Positions 24,664 to 36,672 of a stretch of DNA of 64,000 nt are shown here, piece after piece. The position numbers and the translations under genes were made by a program. Position 1 is the first letter of the stretch, and each line of letters opens with the position of its first letter. Location: contig OY997653.1 in assembly GCA_963921795.1 (NCBI GenBank), positions 1,407,501 to 1,471,500 of the forward strand, read 5' to 3'. Source of the stretch: Nannobrachium achirus (lineage: Eukaryota > Chordata > Actinopteri > Myctophiformes > Myctophidae). Below the pieces are notes generated by a model. It was not told the origin of the DNA, made no database searches, and worked only from the letters and a program-made list of their open reading frames with translations.

Positions 24664-25215
24664 ATGAACCCTCAGAGGGACACTGTGGGCTTATCAAGTG
24701 GTCCATGGCCGGTTCTCAAAGTGAGGTCGGGGGGCCCACAGTGTCCCTCTGAGGGGACACGGCACAGACCGTGTACACGAAGGGCAGGAGCAAGTGTTCA
24801 AGTCCCATAGAATCTATGGGAAATGTACACAGGCGTGTACAAAGTCACCAGTAGTTTTACATGAACCCTCAGAGGGACACTGTGGGCTTATCAAGTGGTC
24901 CATGGTCGGTTCTCAAAGTGAGGTCGGGGGACACTCAGAGGGACACTGTGGGCTTATCAAGTGGTCCATGGTCGGTTCTCAAAGTGAGGTCGGGGACCCT
25001 CAGAGGGACACTTTGGGCTTATCAAGTGGTCCATGGTCGGTTCTCAAAGTGAGGTCGGGGACCCTCAGAGGGACACTTTGGGCTTATCAAGTGGTCCATG
25101 GTCGGTTCTCAAAGTGAGGTCGGGGGACCCTCAGAGGGACACTGTGGGCTTATCAAGTGGTCCATGGTCGGTTCTCAAAGTGAGGTCGGGGGACCCTCAG
25201 AGGGACACTGGGCTT
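24664..25215 (+). repeat. 66-bp minisatellite array, forward
   Basis: About seven units of 64-66 bp ('ccctcagagggacactgtgg', then 'gtggtccatggtcggttctc'). Frames such as GPWSVLKVRSG are artefacts of the repeat. Confidence 0.9.
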
Positions 25216-25504
25216 ATCAAGTGGGAGCACAAAGTTGGTGATGGGGGTACTAGCTATAGTAGGATGATCAGGCTTGTCGAGGCCAAAGGGTGTACTAGAG
25301 TCTTAATAGGCACCATTAGGTTGTTCTAGGCCATTGTCTGCCCTTTAGCTGCTCACACAATTGAGACCAAACACTGTGTACAGGAGCCTTAGTTTGTGTG
25401 TACATGACCAATAGTTTTAAATGGATATTTCTAGTCCATCGCACACCGCTGCCTTGTGCACCCTTGGTTGGTTCGTCTTTGTTTGGGAAGGAGGGACTTT
25501 GAGG

Positions 25505-26625
25505 ATGTACCTCACTTTGAGAACCGACCATGGACCACTTGATAAGCCCACAGTGTCCCTCTGAGGGTTCATGTAAAACTACTGGTGACTTTGTACACGC
25601 CTGTGTACATTTCCCATAGATTCTATGGGACTTGAACACTTGCTCCTGCCCTTCATGTACACGGTCTGTGCCGTGTCCCCTCAGAGGGACACTGTGGGCC
25701 CCCCGACCTCACTTTGAGAACCGACCATGGACCACTTGATAAGCCCACAGTGTCCCTCTGAGGGTCCCCCGACCTCACCTTGAGAACCGACCATGGACCA
25801 CTTGATAAGCCCACAGTGTCCCTCTGAGGGTCCCCCAACCTCACTTTGAGAACCGACCATGGACCACTTGATAAGCCCACAGTGTCCCTCTGAGGGTCCC
25901 CCGACCTCACTTTGAGAACCACCACGGACCACTTGATAAGCCCACAGTGTCCCTCTGAGGGTCCCCCGACCTCACTTTGAGAACCGACCATGGACCACTT
26001 GATAAACCCACAGTGTCCCTCTGAGGGTCCCCCGACCTCACTTTGAGAACCACCACGGACCACTTGATAAGCCCACAGTGTCCCTCTGAGGGTCCCCCGA
26101 CCTCACTTTGAGAACCGACCATGGACCACTTGATAAGCCCACAGTGTCCCTCTGAGGGTCCCCCGACCTCACTTTGAGAACCACCACGGACCACTTGATA
26201 AGCCCACAGTGTCCCTCTGAGGGTCCCCCGACCTCACTTTGAGAACCGACCATGGACCACTTGATAAGCCCACAGTGTCCCTCTGAGGGTCCCCCGACCT
26301 CACTTTGAGAACCGACCACGGACCACTTGATAAGCCCATAGTGTCCCTCTGAGGGTCCCCCGACCTCACTTTGAGAACCACCACAGACCACTTGATAAGC
26401 CCACAGTGTCCCTCTGAGGGTCCCCCGACCTCACTTTGAGAACCGACCATGGACCACTTGATAAACCCACAGTGTCCCTCTGAGGGTCCCCCGACCTCAC
26501 TTTGAGAACCACCACAGACCACTTGATAAGCCCACAGTGTCCCTCTGAGGGTCCCCCGACCTCACTTTGAGAACCACCACGGACCACTTGATAAGCCCAC
26601 AGTGTCCCTCTGAGGGTTCATGTAA
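25505..26625 (-). repeat. 66-bp minisatellite array, inverted
   Basis: About 16-17 units of the same 66-bp repeat as 24664-25215 but in opposite orientation. Units alternate between 'accgaccatggacc' and 'accaccacggacc' variants, suggesting higher-order duplication. The flank 25570-25710 is the reverse complement of 24700-24865, and 26700-26795 is a direct copy of 24755-24850. Confidence 0.92.
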
Positions 26626-26799
26626 AACTACTGGTCGTGAACACCACCTAGGGCCTGTGTACATATGGCTCTCTGCTGCCCCCCATTGAGAAACTATAGA
26701 CGGCACAGACCGTGTACACGAAGGGCAGGAGCAAGTGTTCAAGTCCCATAGAATCTATGGGAAATGTACGAAGTCGTGTACAAAGTCACCGGTTGGTAC

Positions 26800-27359
26800 A
26801 CGAGCCATAGTTTTTTCCATTGTAGCTCCCTACAGTGTACACGACTTTGATTATTACTATTATCATAATTATTATTATCATATTGATGTAACTACTAACT
26901 AATAAACACATTGATGTGAACACATGTGAGGGGGAAAAAATTGCAGTTCTGTCTCAGAGTTATAGTTGTAATGACATGTAAATATTCTTGTCTCTGCTCT
27001 CAAATCAACTTCTGGGAACTACAAGAGTCAAGTATTTTGGTCTCATGATGTTGCCACGACACCTGCTGGTTGAAAAAGGTAAATGCAGAGCTTTTTAAAC
27101 CACAGTGTCTGAAAACAAATTATGCATGGCATATTTTTATTGGCAGACCTATTATGCCTTATGTGTCATAATAATAGTAGGCCTATTTTGTATTATTTTG
27201 TAATATTATGTAGATACACTACATACTATTACAAAATAATACAAAATACAGTACAGTGGTTCTCAACAAACAACTAAAAACATCAATCATCATATTTATG
27301 CTGTGTATTTTGAGATATTACTGATAGCATTCGATGTTGTTGGGGAAATGTCCCTATGG
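26800..27359. other. No gene seen
   Basis: AT-rich non-coding sequence with a small palindrome around 27185-27246 (tattttgtattattttgtaa and complement). A hAT-like CAGTGGTTCTCAAC end lies at 27254. Confidence 0.6.
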
Positions 27360-28827
27360 AAATGTTATAATATATAACACTCTATGTTGTGTAGGCCTAT
27401 CAGGGTATGTTATAATATATATAACACTGTATGTTGTGTAGGCCTATCAGGGTATGTTATAATATATAACACTGTATGTTGTGTAGGCCTATCAGGATAT
27501 GTTATAATATATAACACTGTATGTTGTGTGGGCCTATCAGGGTATGTTATAATATAGAACACTGTATGTTGTGTAGGCCTATCAGGGTATGTTATAATAT
27601 AGAACACTGTATGTTGTGTAGGCCTATCAGGGTATGTTATAATATATAACACTGTATGTTGTGTAGGCCTATCAGGGTATGTTATAATATATAACACTGT
27701 ATGTTGTGTAGGCCTATCAGGGTATGTTATAATATATAACACTGTATGTTGTGTAGGCCTATCAGGGTATGTTATACTATATAACACTGTATGTTGTGTA
27801 GGCCTATCAGGGTATGTTATAATATAGAACACTGTATGTTGTGTAGGCCTATCAGGGTATGTTATAATATATAACACTGTATGTTGTGTAGGCCTATCAG
27901 GGTATGTTATAATATAGAACACTCTATGTTGTGTGGGCCTATCAGGGTATGTTATAATATAGAACACTGTTTGTTGTGTAGGCCTATCAGGGTATGTTAT
28001 AATATATAACACTGTATGTTGTGTAGGCCTATCAGGGTATGTTATAATATAGAACACTGTATGTTGTGTAGGCCTATCAGGGTATGTTATAATATATAAC
28101 ACTGTATGTTGTGTAGGCCTATCAGGGTATGTTATAATATAGAACACTGTATGTTGTGTAGGCCTATCAGGGTATGTTATAATATAGAACACTGTATGTT
28201 GTGTGGGCCTATCAGGGTATGTTATAATATATAACACTGTATGTTGTGTGGGCCTATCAGGGTATGTTATAATATATAACACTCTATGTTGTGTGGGCCT
28301 ATCAGGGTATGTTATAATATAGAACACTGTTTGTTGTGTAGGCCTATCAGGGTATGTTATAATATATAACACTGTATGTTGTGTAGGCCTATCAGGGTAT
28401 GTTATAATATAGAACACTGTATGTTGTGTAGGCCTATCAGGGTATGTTATAATATATAACACTGTATGTTGTGTAGGCCTATCAGGGTATGTTATAATAT
28501 ATAACACTGTATGTTGTGTAGGCCTATCAGGGTATGTTATAATATATAACACTGTATGTTGTGTAGGCCTATCAGGGTATGTTATAATATATAACACTGT
28601 ATGTTGTGTAGGCCTATCAGGGTATGTTATAATATATAACACTGTATGTTGTGTAGGCCTATCAGGGTATGTTATAATATATAACACTGTATGTTGTGTA
28701 GGCCTATCAGGGTATGTTATAATATATAACACTGTATGTTGTGTAGGCCTATCAGGGTATGTTATAATATATAACACTGTATGTTGTGTAGGCCTATCAG
28801 GGTATGTTATAATATAGAACACTGTAT
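27360..28827. repeat. 45-bp minisatellite array (left part)
   Basis: About 32 units of a 45-bp repeat containing 'tgttgtgtaggcctatcagg' and 'tatgttataatatataacac'. Because 45 is a multiple of three and the unit lacks stops, one minus-strand frame is open for 479 codons (YIITYPDRPTQHTVL repeated). I read this as non-coding. Confidence 0.95.
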
Positions 28828-30179
28828 TAGGGGTGGGCGATACTGGCAAAAAGCATTATCACGATATGCTTCATGCAGTATCACGATACACGATATTATC
28901 ACGATACTGTTTTATGCGAGTTTTTAGGTTTATTATGATTATTAGACCCACACAGATATTCTATAGATAATAATCTATTCATTTTTATGCTGCAGATAGA
29001 AAGATAGATAGCCTAATCTATGATTTTTTAATGATAACATTCAGATTTTTGATTAAACAATTATCATTTTTTACCTCAAAATATTTACTAGTTGGTGTGA
29101 TGATGGTTCAGGTCATTCAAATGGGTCCCAGAAATGTTTTATGGGTTCCCTTAAAATGTTTTTTTGAGTGTTGTGAGCTTGTAGATCGGCTATTTTCAAA
29201 ACAATTTGGCGGGACCTCTCTGGGGGTCTCGACCCACAGGTTGACAACAACCCATGCCTTACCATTGAAACTTCAGGGAAAACAAATTACCTTATGACCA
29301 ACCAAAGTCAGGAGGTTTGTTATGATACAAGCTTTCTTTTTAGAGAATTACTCACTCATTATCATCCTAGCTTTTAGCTTTTCTACTAACAATAATGGCA
29401 TGGTTTTATAACTAAGCCAATTATGTAATAGACGCAAAATAGACGCTACGATTTCACCGCGAGACGCGACGACACACGCATGCATCAATGGTGAAAACAT
29501 AACAAACAAAGCACTTTACAAATCGCAGCAAAAAGCTACTTGTTTGTAGTTAATAAAAACAGAAGCATGGATTTACAAGGTGATCTAAATCATCTCATCA
29601 ATACTGCCAGAGTGGAGACTCCAGCACAGCTTTGCAAGCAGTGAGATGGCTGATAGCGATAGCAGGACGGATAAGTACAGTAGTTTGCGTCCTGTTAGTT
29701 TAATGCATCCATTATGAAAAATATGCTCCAAAGAATGCAGGCCAAGCTGCATCCCTGCTTTACAAAGTCCCGTGAAAGTGAAACTAAATCGTGGGCCAGT
29801 GTGCCGTGCTGCTCGGTGCTCCTCAGCTCCTGCACACAACTCAGTCAGTGCTGTAGACACTCTGTAGCCTGTCTGCGTGCTGCCCGGGGGAGGGGCCGTG
29901 AAAGCAGGGGACAGATCCCCAAGCTATACGACACGTTGAGCCGCGACACGTTATAGCTTGTAGATCTGTTCTTTTTGGCGAATTACACCACCGTACTATA
30001 GAAGTATAAATTAAGCAATCGAGCTGCGACTCATGGAACGTGCACTCGCTGTATATCCAGATTCCAGAGCCTTTTCTAAATGACTGTTTGTATCACGAGA
30101 GAAACGATATTCTGAAATGGCCTATCGTGGCAAAGCTGTATCGCCGAGACGATAATTATCGTCATATCGCACACCCCTA
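28828..30179. mobile_element. Non-autonomous hAT element inserted in the 45-bp array
   Basis: The termini TAGGGGTGGGCGATA and complement (tatcgcacaccccta) are flanked by a perfect 8-bp target duplication, cactgtat, at 28820-28827 and 30180-30187, inside the 45-bp repeat. At 1352 bp it has no transposase frame. It contains a half copy of the hairpin family at about 29175-29210 and a degenerate one at 29915-29975. Confidence 0.9.
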
Positions 30180-30617
30180 CACTGTATGTTGTGTAGGCCT
30201 ATCAGGGTATGTTATAATATAGAACACTGTATGTTGTGTAGGCCTATCAGGGTATGTTATAATATATAACACTGTATGTTGTGTAGGCCTATTAGGGTAT
30301 GTTATAATATAGAACACTGTATGTTGTGTAGGCCTATCAGGGTATGTTATAATATAGAACACTGTATGTTGTGTGGGCCTATCAGGGTATGTTATAATAT
30401 ATAACACTGTATGTTGTGTAGGCCTATCAGGGTATGTTATAATATATAACACTGTATGTTGTGTAGGCCTATCAGGGTATGTTATAATATATAACACTGT
30501 ATGTTGTGTAGGCCTATCAGGGTATGTTATAATATAGAACACTGTATGTTGTGTAGGCCTATCAGGGTATGTTATAATATATAACACTGTATGTTGTGTA
30601 GGCCTATCAGGGTATCA
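30180..30617. repeat. 45-bp minisatellite array (right part)
   Basis: About ten more units, continuing in register after the hAT insertion. Confidence 0.95.
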
Positions 30618-31660
30618 ACATTTCTAAATTGGCAATTTACAGATAGTTATGAACTTTTTTAAATAAAATAAAAAAATTATACCATAAACATCAAAAGTAA
30701 TCAACAAACTATAGCCTACTATAAAATTGTGAAATATCTGTCAAATTGTCAAATATCTAAGTGCAATCTTCAAATTAGATTACATTTAGGGTCAAATTTC
30801 TCTCTCTCTCAGGCTAAAAGGTTTGGGAACCACTGCTTCAAGCCACATGTTTAGAAGAGGATAAAAGTTATTCATTTACATACTGCAACCGAGAATGCAA
30901 GAATAATAAATAAAAATAAGAATAAAATAAAAAACACCAGTGTTTTCATTCATTAAAGTTGATTTATTTTTTAATTCAATCAGATCACAGGCATTTATAC
31001 ATCCAGAGCTAACAACAAAAGATTTCTAGTAAAGAATCATATTTTCATCTTCTATTATTGATAACATGGTGCGGTCATTAAGATCAGAATCATTGCAGTC
31101 CTATTTTCAATTAACTCTTCTAAAGAAGAGATGTTAAAGTACAACAATCTGAGAATTAAATATTGTTATTCCTGCACATTAATGAAATAAAAAAATTGAG
31201 ATCAACTTAAACTTCAATGACAAAATAAACAATCAAGTCAAAAAATTAAAGTAGACTAGATTTAATCAGTATTACAGACCCCTTGAACCCTTTCTTTCCT
31301 ATTTTGGTATTTTTTATTTTTTTATAGCATATCTACAGTATTTTAAATATCTTTAGTGTAAAGTAAGGTTTAAGTGGTTAATCAAAATACATGTTTCACT
31401 GGAGAACTCATTTCCCATATTAGTCTGACCGTTATTCATGTACATTACGTTTCTTGTTTTTCAATAGAATGTATCTGTTAGGAATTTAAATGCCTTGATT
31501 TGAAATGACAGTTGAATTGAAAGTTAATCTGTACTTTCCTGTTCTTTGTTTTTGCAAACTGCTAATGAAGTATTCTGCTAATTAGTAAGTAATAATCAAT
31601 CAATTAACCTTTCAAAATACACATTTGTTTTGTCTTAATTGAAAACTAATTTAGGATTAA
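30618..31660. other. AT-rich 3' flank of the TRIM gene
   Basis: No gene is seen. A hAT-like end (ggtttgggaaccactg) lies at about 30818-30834. On the minus strand, AATAAA-type signals downstream of the TRIM stop occur at 31313-31318 and about 30963-30968, so the 3' UTR could be 350-700 nt. Which one is used is not visible. Confidence 0.4.
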
Positions 31661-31666
31661 ATTTGT

Positions 31667-33286
31667 CTAATCAGTGTGACTGACAGGAGAGATGACCAGA
31701 GGAGCAGAGTTTATACCACCATCATTGAAAGCTGGATTAAGGATTGGATAGAGTTTCTCAGTGAAGGTGCAGCCAGTGAAAGAGTACAGATGAACTCTGG
31801 TCTCCACATCATAAAAGGAGACCAGACCCTCCTCATAATCCACAAACACCCCCACTTTCTGGACCTTCTCTCTTACAGGGAGGAGGACAGGGGGGTCAGT
31901 AAGAGCCTTGTAATCATTTTCATTACTTAACCCTATAGACCAGTAACCGTTGTCGGGACTCTGTGTGCTTGGACGTTTCCTGTTGATGGACTCTCTGGCC
32001 ACTCCTACAGTCCAACTAGTCTTCCCTTTAACCTGAACCTCATAGTAAAACCTTCCTGAGGAAAAGCTTTGTTTTCCTAAGACACGTGTATATTCAGAGA
32101 ATCTCTCTTTGTTGTTTGGGAGATTCTTCTTTATGTTTCCATGCCTCACTCGTTTTCCATCCTCAGACAGGATGAGTTGGCAGTGTGCTGTATCAGGGTC
32201 CAGAGTCACATCCACTGCATATTGCTGGACCATTCTCAGCTCTGCATCACGCAGCTCCTTCTCCATCTCTTGACCGAGTGTCTTCAGAGCTGTCTTCACA
32301 GTCCCTACAAATGAAAACTGATGGACATTGACCTTGGTGGGTGGAGAGGTGTTGATGTCTGGGAAGTTCTGGAGGAAGTGGAGGTGGTCTTCAGTGTGTG
32401 AGAGCTGCTTCAGCTCAGAGCTTCTCTTCTTTAACTCAGTGATTTCTTGTTGCAGATCTTCGATGAAGCCTTCAGCCTGTTTCTCTGTTGTTTTCTGCTT
32501 CTCTTCAATCACATCAATGAGCTCAGCCTGGCTTCTCTGAATACAGCTGATCAGTGCAGTGAAAACCTGCACACTGTTTTCTATCTCTCTGTCTGCAGCT
32601 TTCTTACTGAGCTCTACTGAGTGGGTGACCTCCTGAATCTTCTCTTGTCTCTCCTGGATCATCTGCTTAACATCAGCCTCCGTCTTTCCCAGCTCAGCTT
32701 TCTTTCCTTCATATGCCTCTTTCAGAGAAACGATTTGATGTAACTTGTGGTCTGACTTAATGCACATCTGACAAACACACATTTTGTCAGTCTTACAGAA
32801 CAGCTCCAGAGGTTTGTCATGTTTCTTACAAAGAAAGTCTTCCAGGTTCTTTACAGGGTCGATTAGTTTGTGTCGTTTTAATGCTGTGACTCTCAGATGA
32901 AGCTCCAGGTGAGTCTCACAGTAGGAGACTAAACAGACCAGGCAGGACTTCAGGGCTTTGAGCTTGGTCTCAGTACAGACGTCACAGGAGACTTCATCTG
33001 GTTCAGCAGGTTCTTGGTTTGTGCTGGAGGTTTTGTTCAGCTGCTTGGATTTCCTGAACTGATCGGCCATCTCTGAAATGAAAGTATTGACAAGGACGTC
33101 TGGTCTCTTGCAGAAGATTGTTTGACACAGTGGACACTGACACACATCACTGGTGTCCCAGTAATGTGTGATGCAGGTTTTGCAATAGTTGTGTCCACAT
33201 GGAGTGCTGACAGGATCAGTGAACACATCCAGACAAATAGAACACAGGAACTGCTCTTCAGACAGGAGAATGCTGGCAGAGGCCAT
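31667..33286 (-). CDS. TRIM E3 ubiquitin ligase, bloodthirsty-like (RING-B-box-coiled coil-PRY/SPRY)
   Basis: A 539-residue protein encoded in one uninterrupted exon. The N-terminal RING has C15, C18, C30, H32, C35, C38, C51 and C54 (CSIC...PCGHNYCKTC...CPLC). Two B-box-like zinc modules follow, about residues 95-130 and 150-190 (CKKHDKPLELFC...C..C...H). A coiled coil rich in Glu, Lys and Leu spans about 185-305. A PRY-SPRY domain (LDPDTAH, FYYEVQV, GYWSIGL, GVFVDYEEG) runs from about 355 to the end. All key zinc ligands are intact, so it should be an active E3 ligase. In fish this TRIM group is large and many members are tied to antiviral or inflammatory responses; the target recognised by SPRY cannot be inferred. 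The start follows an acceptor nine bases upstream. Confidence 0.9.
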   Translation of the reverse strand: MASASILLSEEQFLCSICLDVFTDPVSTPCGHNYCKTCITHYWDTSDVCQCPLCQTIFCKRPDVLVNTFISEMADQFRKSKQLNKTSSTNQEPAEPDEVSCDVCTETKLKALKSCLVCLVSYCETHLELHLRVTALKRHKLIDPVKNLEDFLCKKHDKPLELFCKTDKMCVCQMCIKSDHKLHQIVSLKEAYEGKKAELGKTEADVKQMIQERQEKIQEVTHSVELSKKAADREIENSVQVFTALISCIQRSQAELIDVIEEKQKTTEKQAEGFIEDLQQEITELKKRSSELKQLSHTEDHLHFLQNFPDINTSPPTKVNVHQFSFVGTVKTALKTLGQEMEKELRDAELRMVQQYAVDVTLDPDTAHCQLILSEDGKRVRHGNIKKNLPNNKERFSEYTRVLGKQSFSSGRFYYEVQVKGKTSWTVGVARESINRKRPSTQSPDNGYWSIGLSNENDYKALTDPPVLLPVREKVQKVGVFVDYEEGLVSFYDVETRVHLYSFTGCTFTEKLYPILNPAFNDGGINSAPLVISPVSHTD

Positions 33287-33294
33287 GTCTACAC

Positions 33295-34283
33295 ACTGGA
33301 AATAAATAAAGAAATGAATAACTTAAAAAAATAAATAATGAATAACTTCTCACAGCTCAATAGTAACACATCTGATTGGGCAAATAGCAAATAAATACAT
33401 AAATAAATAAATAAATACAATATAATGTTGCGAGCCACAAATTGCAACACTAGATTCTTTTTTTATAATCGGATGAATCTAGGGTTGCAATACCTCCCAT
33501 AGGCAGCCAATGCATCAAAACAGTTTTTTTCTATCTGATTGTATTAAACGACGTCAAACTCACCAACAGTGCGGCTCTATGGAAAGCTTGCATAATCCTC
33601 TTTCTATCTGCAAAGTGTTTGTTTCAGAAAAATCCACCTTGAACATGTTATGATTTATTTTCTGTCAAGAAATCCAAGCAGACATGGTTTATTTTCTAAG
33701 TGTTGAACTTCAGAAGCGCTCGTCTTCTATAACGCAACGTCCCGCTGCCTCCTGCATTATGTGACATTTAGAACCGGGTGGTCACAGGACCGTTGAGGGA
33801 TTTTCCACAAGCGCTTCCAAACTAAAAAATAATCACCTGAACCAAATTTCTTGATAGAAACGGGCTCATAACATGTCTATGGTGGATTTTTCAGAAACAA
33901 ACACGTTGCAGATAGCAAGAGTAAACTCCAAGCTTTCCATAGAGCCGCAATATTGGTGAGTTTGACGTCGTTTAATACAATCAGATAGCAAAAAACTGTT
34001 TTGATGGATTGGCTGCCTATGGGAGGTGTTGCAACCCTAGATTCATCCGATTAAAAATAAATCTAGTGTTGCAATTTGCGGCTATAATGTTGCTAATCAT
34101 ATAGGCCTACTACAGGATACTATACTTCCTGGAAACCCTACAAACTAAAACAGACCACGGAATTTCAGGGATTATTATAATAAGGTTGGAAGACCATGGC
34201 TAATTAGTCAGCTACAGTTACAACTTCATTCTCAGTTACTGAATATTAAGCCCTTAGCCTATCTGATGTACAGGCTACTCACC
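33295..34283 (-). other. TRIM 5' UTR intron and its junctions
   Basis: On the minus strand a donor (aaaag|gtgagtag) follows position 34284 and an acceptor (tttatttccag|tgtgtagac) precedes 33295, nine bases before the ATG. The leader therefore appears to be a non-coding exon upstream of about 34283 spliced to the coding exon. Most of the intron is a foldback element. Confidence 0.6.
33432..34082. mobile_element. Foldback element with ~220-bp inverted arms, in the TRIM intron
   Basis: The left arm (gagccacaaattgcaacac...) is the imperfect complement of the right arm ending ...gttgcaatttgcggc. An 11-bp direct repeat, tataatgttgc, flanks it at 33421-33431 and 34083-34093. A 9-11 bp duplication suits Mutator-like or foldback transposons better than hAT. 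It has no transposase. Confidence 0.8.
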
Positions 34284-34365
34284 TTTTCAGTGTGTTCGTA
34301 AAAGCCGTGTTGGATTAATGTTTTGTAGCCTAGAGCTTGTTGTGTGCGCTGCCTCAGTTGCACAG

Positions 34366-34384
34366 TTTAACTTTCATTTCACTA
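34366..34384 (-). promoter_or_regulatory. Interferon-response-like motif upstream of TRIM
   Basis: On the minus strand the sequence reads agtgaaatgaaagttaaac, with GAAA units like those of IRF sites but one base short of the usual spacing. It lies about 85 bp upstream of the leader-exon donor. This is suggestive only. Confidence 0.25.
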
Positions 34385-34549
34385 GATTTGCGTCACTGAG
34401 AAACTCCTCCTTGTACTGGAGTTGTTAACCCTTCACATCCTCCACTTCACATCTCTTTCTCATTCCATCTCTCTTGTTACCACTTCCACTGGCTTGTTGC
34501 TTTTCTTTAGGAGTCTGAAGGTTTCCCTCTCTAGTTGCACTCGTGGACT

Positions 34550-34553
<4 letters not shown>

Positions 34554-34589
<36 letters not shown>
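34554..34589. repeat. (GT)n microsatellite
   Basis: Short GT tract directly next to the MITE at 34587. Confidence 0.9.
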
Positions 34590-34592
<3 letters not shown>

Positions 34593-34939
34593 GGCGTCAA
34601 TTGGTTATGGCAGGGGTATGCAGCTGCCATGGGGGAAAATAAAAGTTACTTTTAAATATAAATCCATGAATGTCTCTTTGTCTATCTGTGCTGGTTGTTA
34701 AATTGCTGTAACATAACTACAAATGCATTATTGTTAATTGTGGCACGTTTACTAACATGCCAAGTCTAGCTGCCATATCCAGCCCAAGAAACCGTAGAAA
34801 CAGGGGAAAAAATAAAATGTACTTCTTAAAATAAATGTATCATGCCTATTGCTAAGGTATGGCAACATGACTGGTGTCTTGCACGCGCCAGTCATGGCCA
34901 TGTTGCCATACCTTAGCTTTTTCTGAACTGACGCCACTG

Positions 34940-34942
<3 letters not shown>
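34587..34942. mobile_element. Foldback MITE (GGGGCGTCAATTGG family), copy 2
   Basis: Same termini as 20314-20477 (ggggcgtcaattggttatgg, ctgaactgacgccactg) and the same internal hairpin, but with about 190 bp of extra internal sequence. Confidence 0.65.

Positions 34943-35001
<59 letters not shown>
34943..35001. repeat. (GT)n microsatellite
   Basis: GT tract. 35002-35685 after it is non-coding with no gene recognised. Confidence 0.9.
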
Positions 35002-35002
<1 letters not shown>

Positions 35003-35685
35003 AGCCTTTTGCAGTCTATGGTCAGCCTGGTCTAATGAGCCGAAGGATAGCCTACTGGTGAATGATTCTTGTCATTTTGGTCGGAGTGCAGAGGGCTGAA
35101 ACCAGATGGTAATAATGTTATGGAAACATAAGCACTGCTGCACAAGTGCTTTAACAGAGTGAATAAAGCACTGGGCTAGGGGCTACTCAGCAAAATACCA
35201 AAAGTCTGAGGGCCACAAGCTGGACGTTTAGACAATGATGTTGTAAGTAAAAGTAAGATAACACACAGAAAACAGCCACATTTCTATCTATAAGGCCAAA
35301 CCTCATTGAACAAAAAGATGATCAAGTTTCTTCTTTTGGAACAAATGAAATAGCAAAAAAGCCCCCAAAAAGTCTTGTATAAAACAGGTTTTGGAGAGAA
35401 AATGACATCAGTAATGATTTGTCTACACTGAAAGTAGAACAAATATATTAGTATTGGTATGACCACAACGGCCACATAGACATGCTCCAGGGGCTGCATG
35501 CGGCCCACGGGCCACATGTTGAATAGCTCTGCTGTAGAACATAACCTGAACACAAACATGAACAAATCATGGTGTGAGATATTTAATAAATGACACCTGA
35601 TGGCTTCAGTAACACAGAACAGTAAATGTTGTGCTTCACAACCAGTGATAAACAATACAGAACAGTCACAGAATATTCTATAACA

Positions 35686-36076
35686 CAGGGGTCTTCAACG
35701 TTTTCAGCCCAAGGACCCCTTAGTTGAGAGAGAGATGAAGCAGGGACCCCCACAACCTGTTCATAGATTCCATATAGTTTCATCGTTTGATAGCACGATC
35801 AACAGTGTATTTTGGATTCATGTTAATTTGTGTTTTCAGATATTTAACCACTTGAACCGTCAAGTCGTCAATACTTAATAAACTTGACCTTTCACTGTAC
35901 TTAGTCTGCTCTTTTCCCCCTCCAAAGCTCTTTACCAAAAATAGCCGATCTACAAGCTCACAACGCCTCGCAGCGCGAGCCGTTGTGAAGTTCCCATTAC
36001 ACAAAGATTTGGAGGACTCCCTGTAGTATCTCCGAGGACCCCCTAGGGGTCCCGGACCCCCTGTTGAAGACCCCTG
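35686..36076. mobile_element. hAT-like MITE (CAGGGGTCTTCAACG)
   Basis: Terminal inverted repeats 'caggggtcttcaacg' and 'tgttgaagacccctg'. The 8-mer ctataaca sits directly left of the element and recurs seven bases beyond its right end, so a clean target duplication is not shown. A degenerate hairpin-family copy is at about 35940-35990. Confidence 0.7.
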
Positions 36077-36660
36077 GTACATACTATAACAAATGATATT
36101 GATGCTTGTTGTCAAATGTCTTATTGGGTCGACCACTGAATGGCAGCATTTAATGTTGGCCTCCATTAACAATGCAACACTAGAACTAAATGTATGGCAG
36201 CTTGTAATGTGTATATCTTTAACAAATGACAAAGAAATATAGAAATATACAGAACGGATGGATTGAGAAAAGACAGGTGGCACACCACAATGTACAGCTA
36301 TGTGTATAACAATGAATATAATAAAATAATAATAATAATATTCTCGAAACATGACAGTGGGAGTTAATAGCAACATAATCACAATACATTCTAACAGATA
36401 ACAACAAACGTAAACAATACTAAATGCAGTGCATAACTACAGATTGAACAAAGTCAAAATCTCAAGGCACTCATGTAATCATTGCAACAATAGCTGATCT
36501 ACAAGCTCACAATGTGTCGACTCATTGCTTGTACAGTAGATCTATCTAATTTGGCTAGTTTTAAACATTAGTGAAAAATAAAACAAAATTATAAACTAAC
36601 ACCGGTCCAAACATGTGTATGACAGGATGAGAGCTCTCTCTCTCTCTTTAGGTTTTTAGG
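36077..36660. other. No gene seen
   Basis: AT-rich non-coding sequence with a degenerate hairpin-family copy at 36488-36545. Confidence 0.6.
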
Positions 36661-36672
36661 GTATAGAATTGG

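Noticed and set aside
24794..26742. Many overlapping frames with GLSSGPWSVLKVRSG repeats
   Set aside because: Frames through the 66-bp minisatellite; they shift with unit length and occur on both arrays.
27410..28849. 479-codon minus-strand open frame of YIITYPDRPTQHTVL repeats
   Set aside because: It is a 45-bp satellite whose unit length is a multiple of three. No domain, no splice context, and it is interrupted by a transposon.
27360..30617. CRISPR-like regular array
   Set aside because: Units are contiguous with no unique spacers, and this is eukaryotic DNA.
27254..30834. One hAT enclosing the 45-bp array (CAGTGGTTCTCAAC to GGGAACCACTG)
   Set aside because: No target duplication (atacagta versus cttcaagc); the ends probably belong to different elements.
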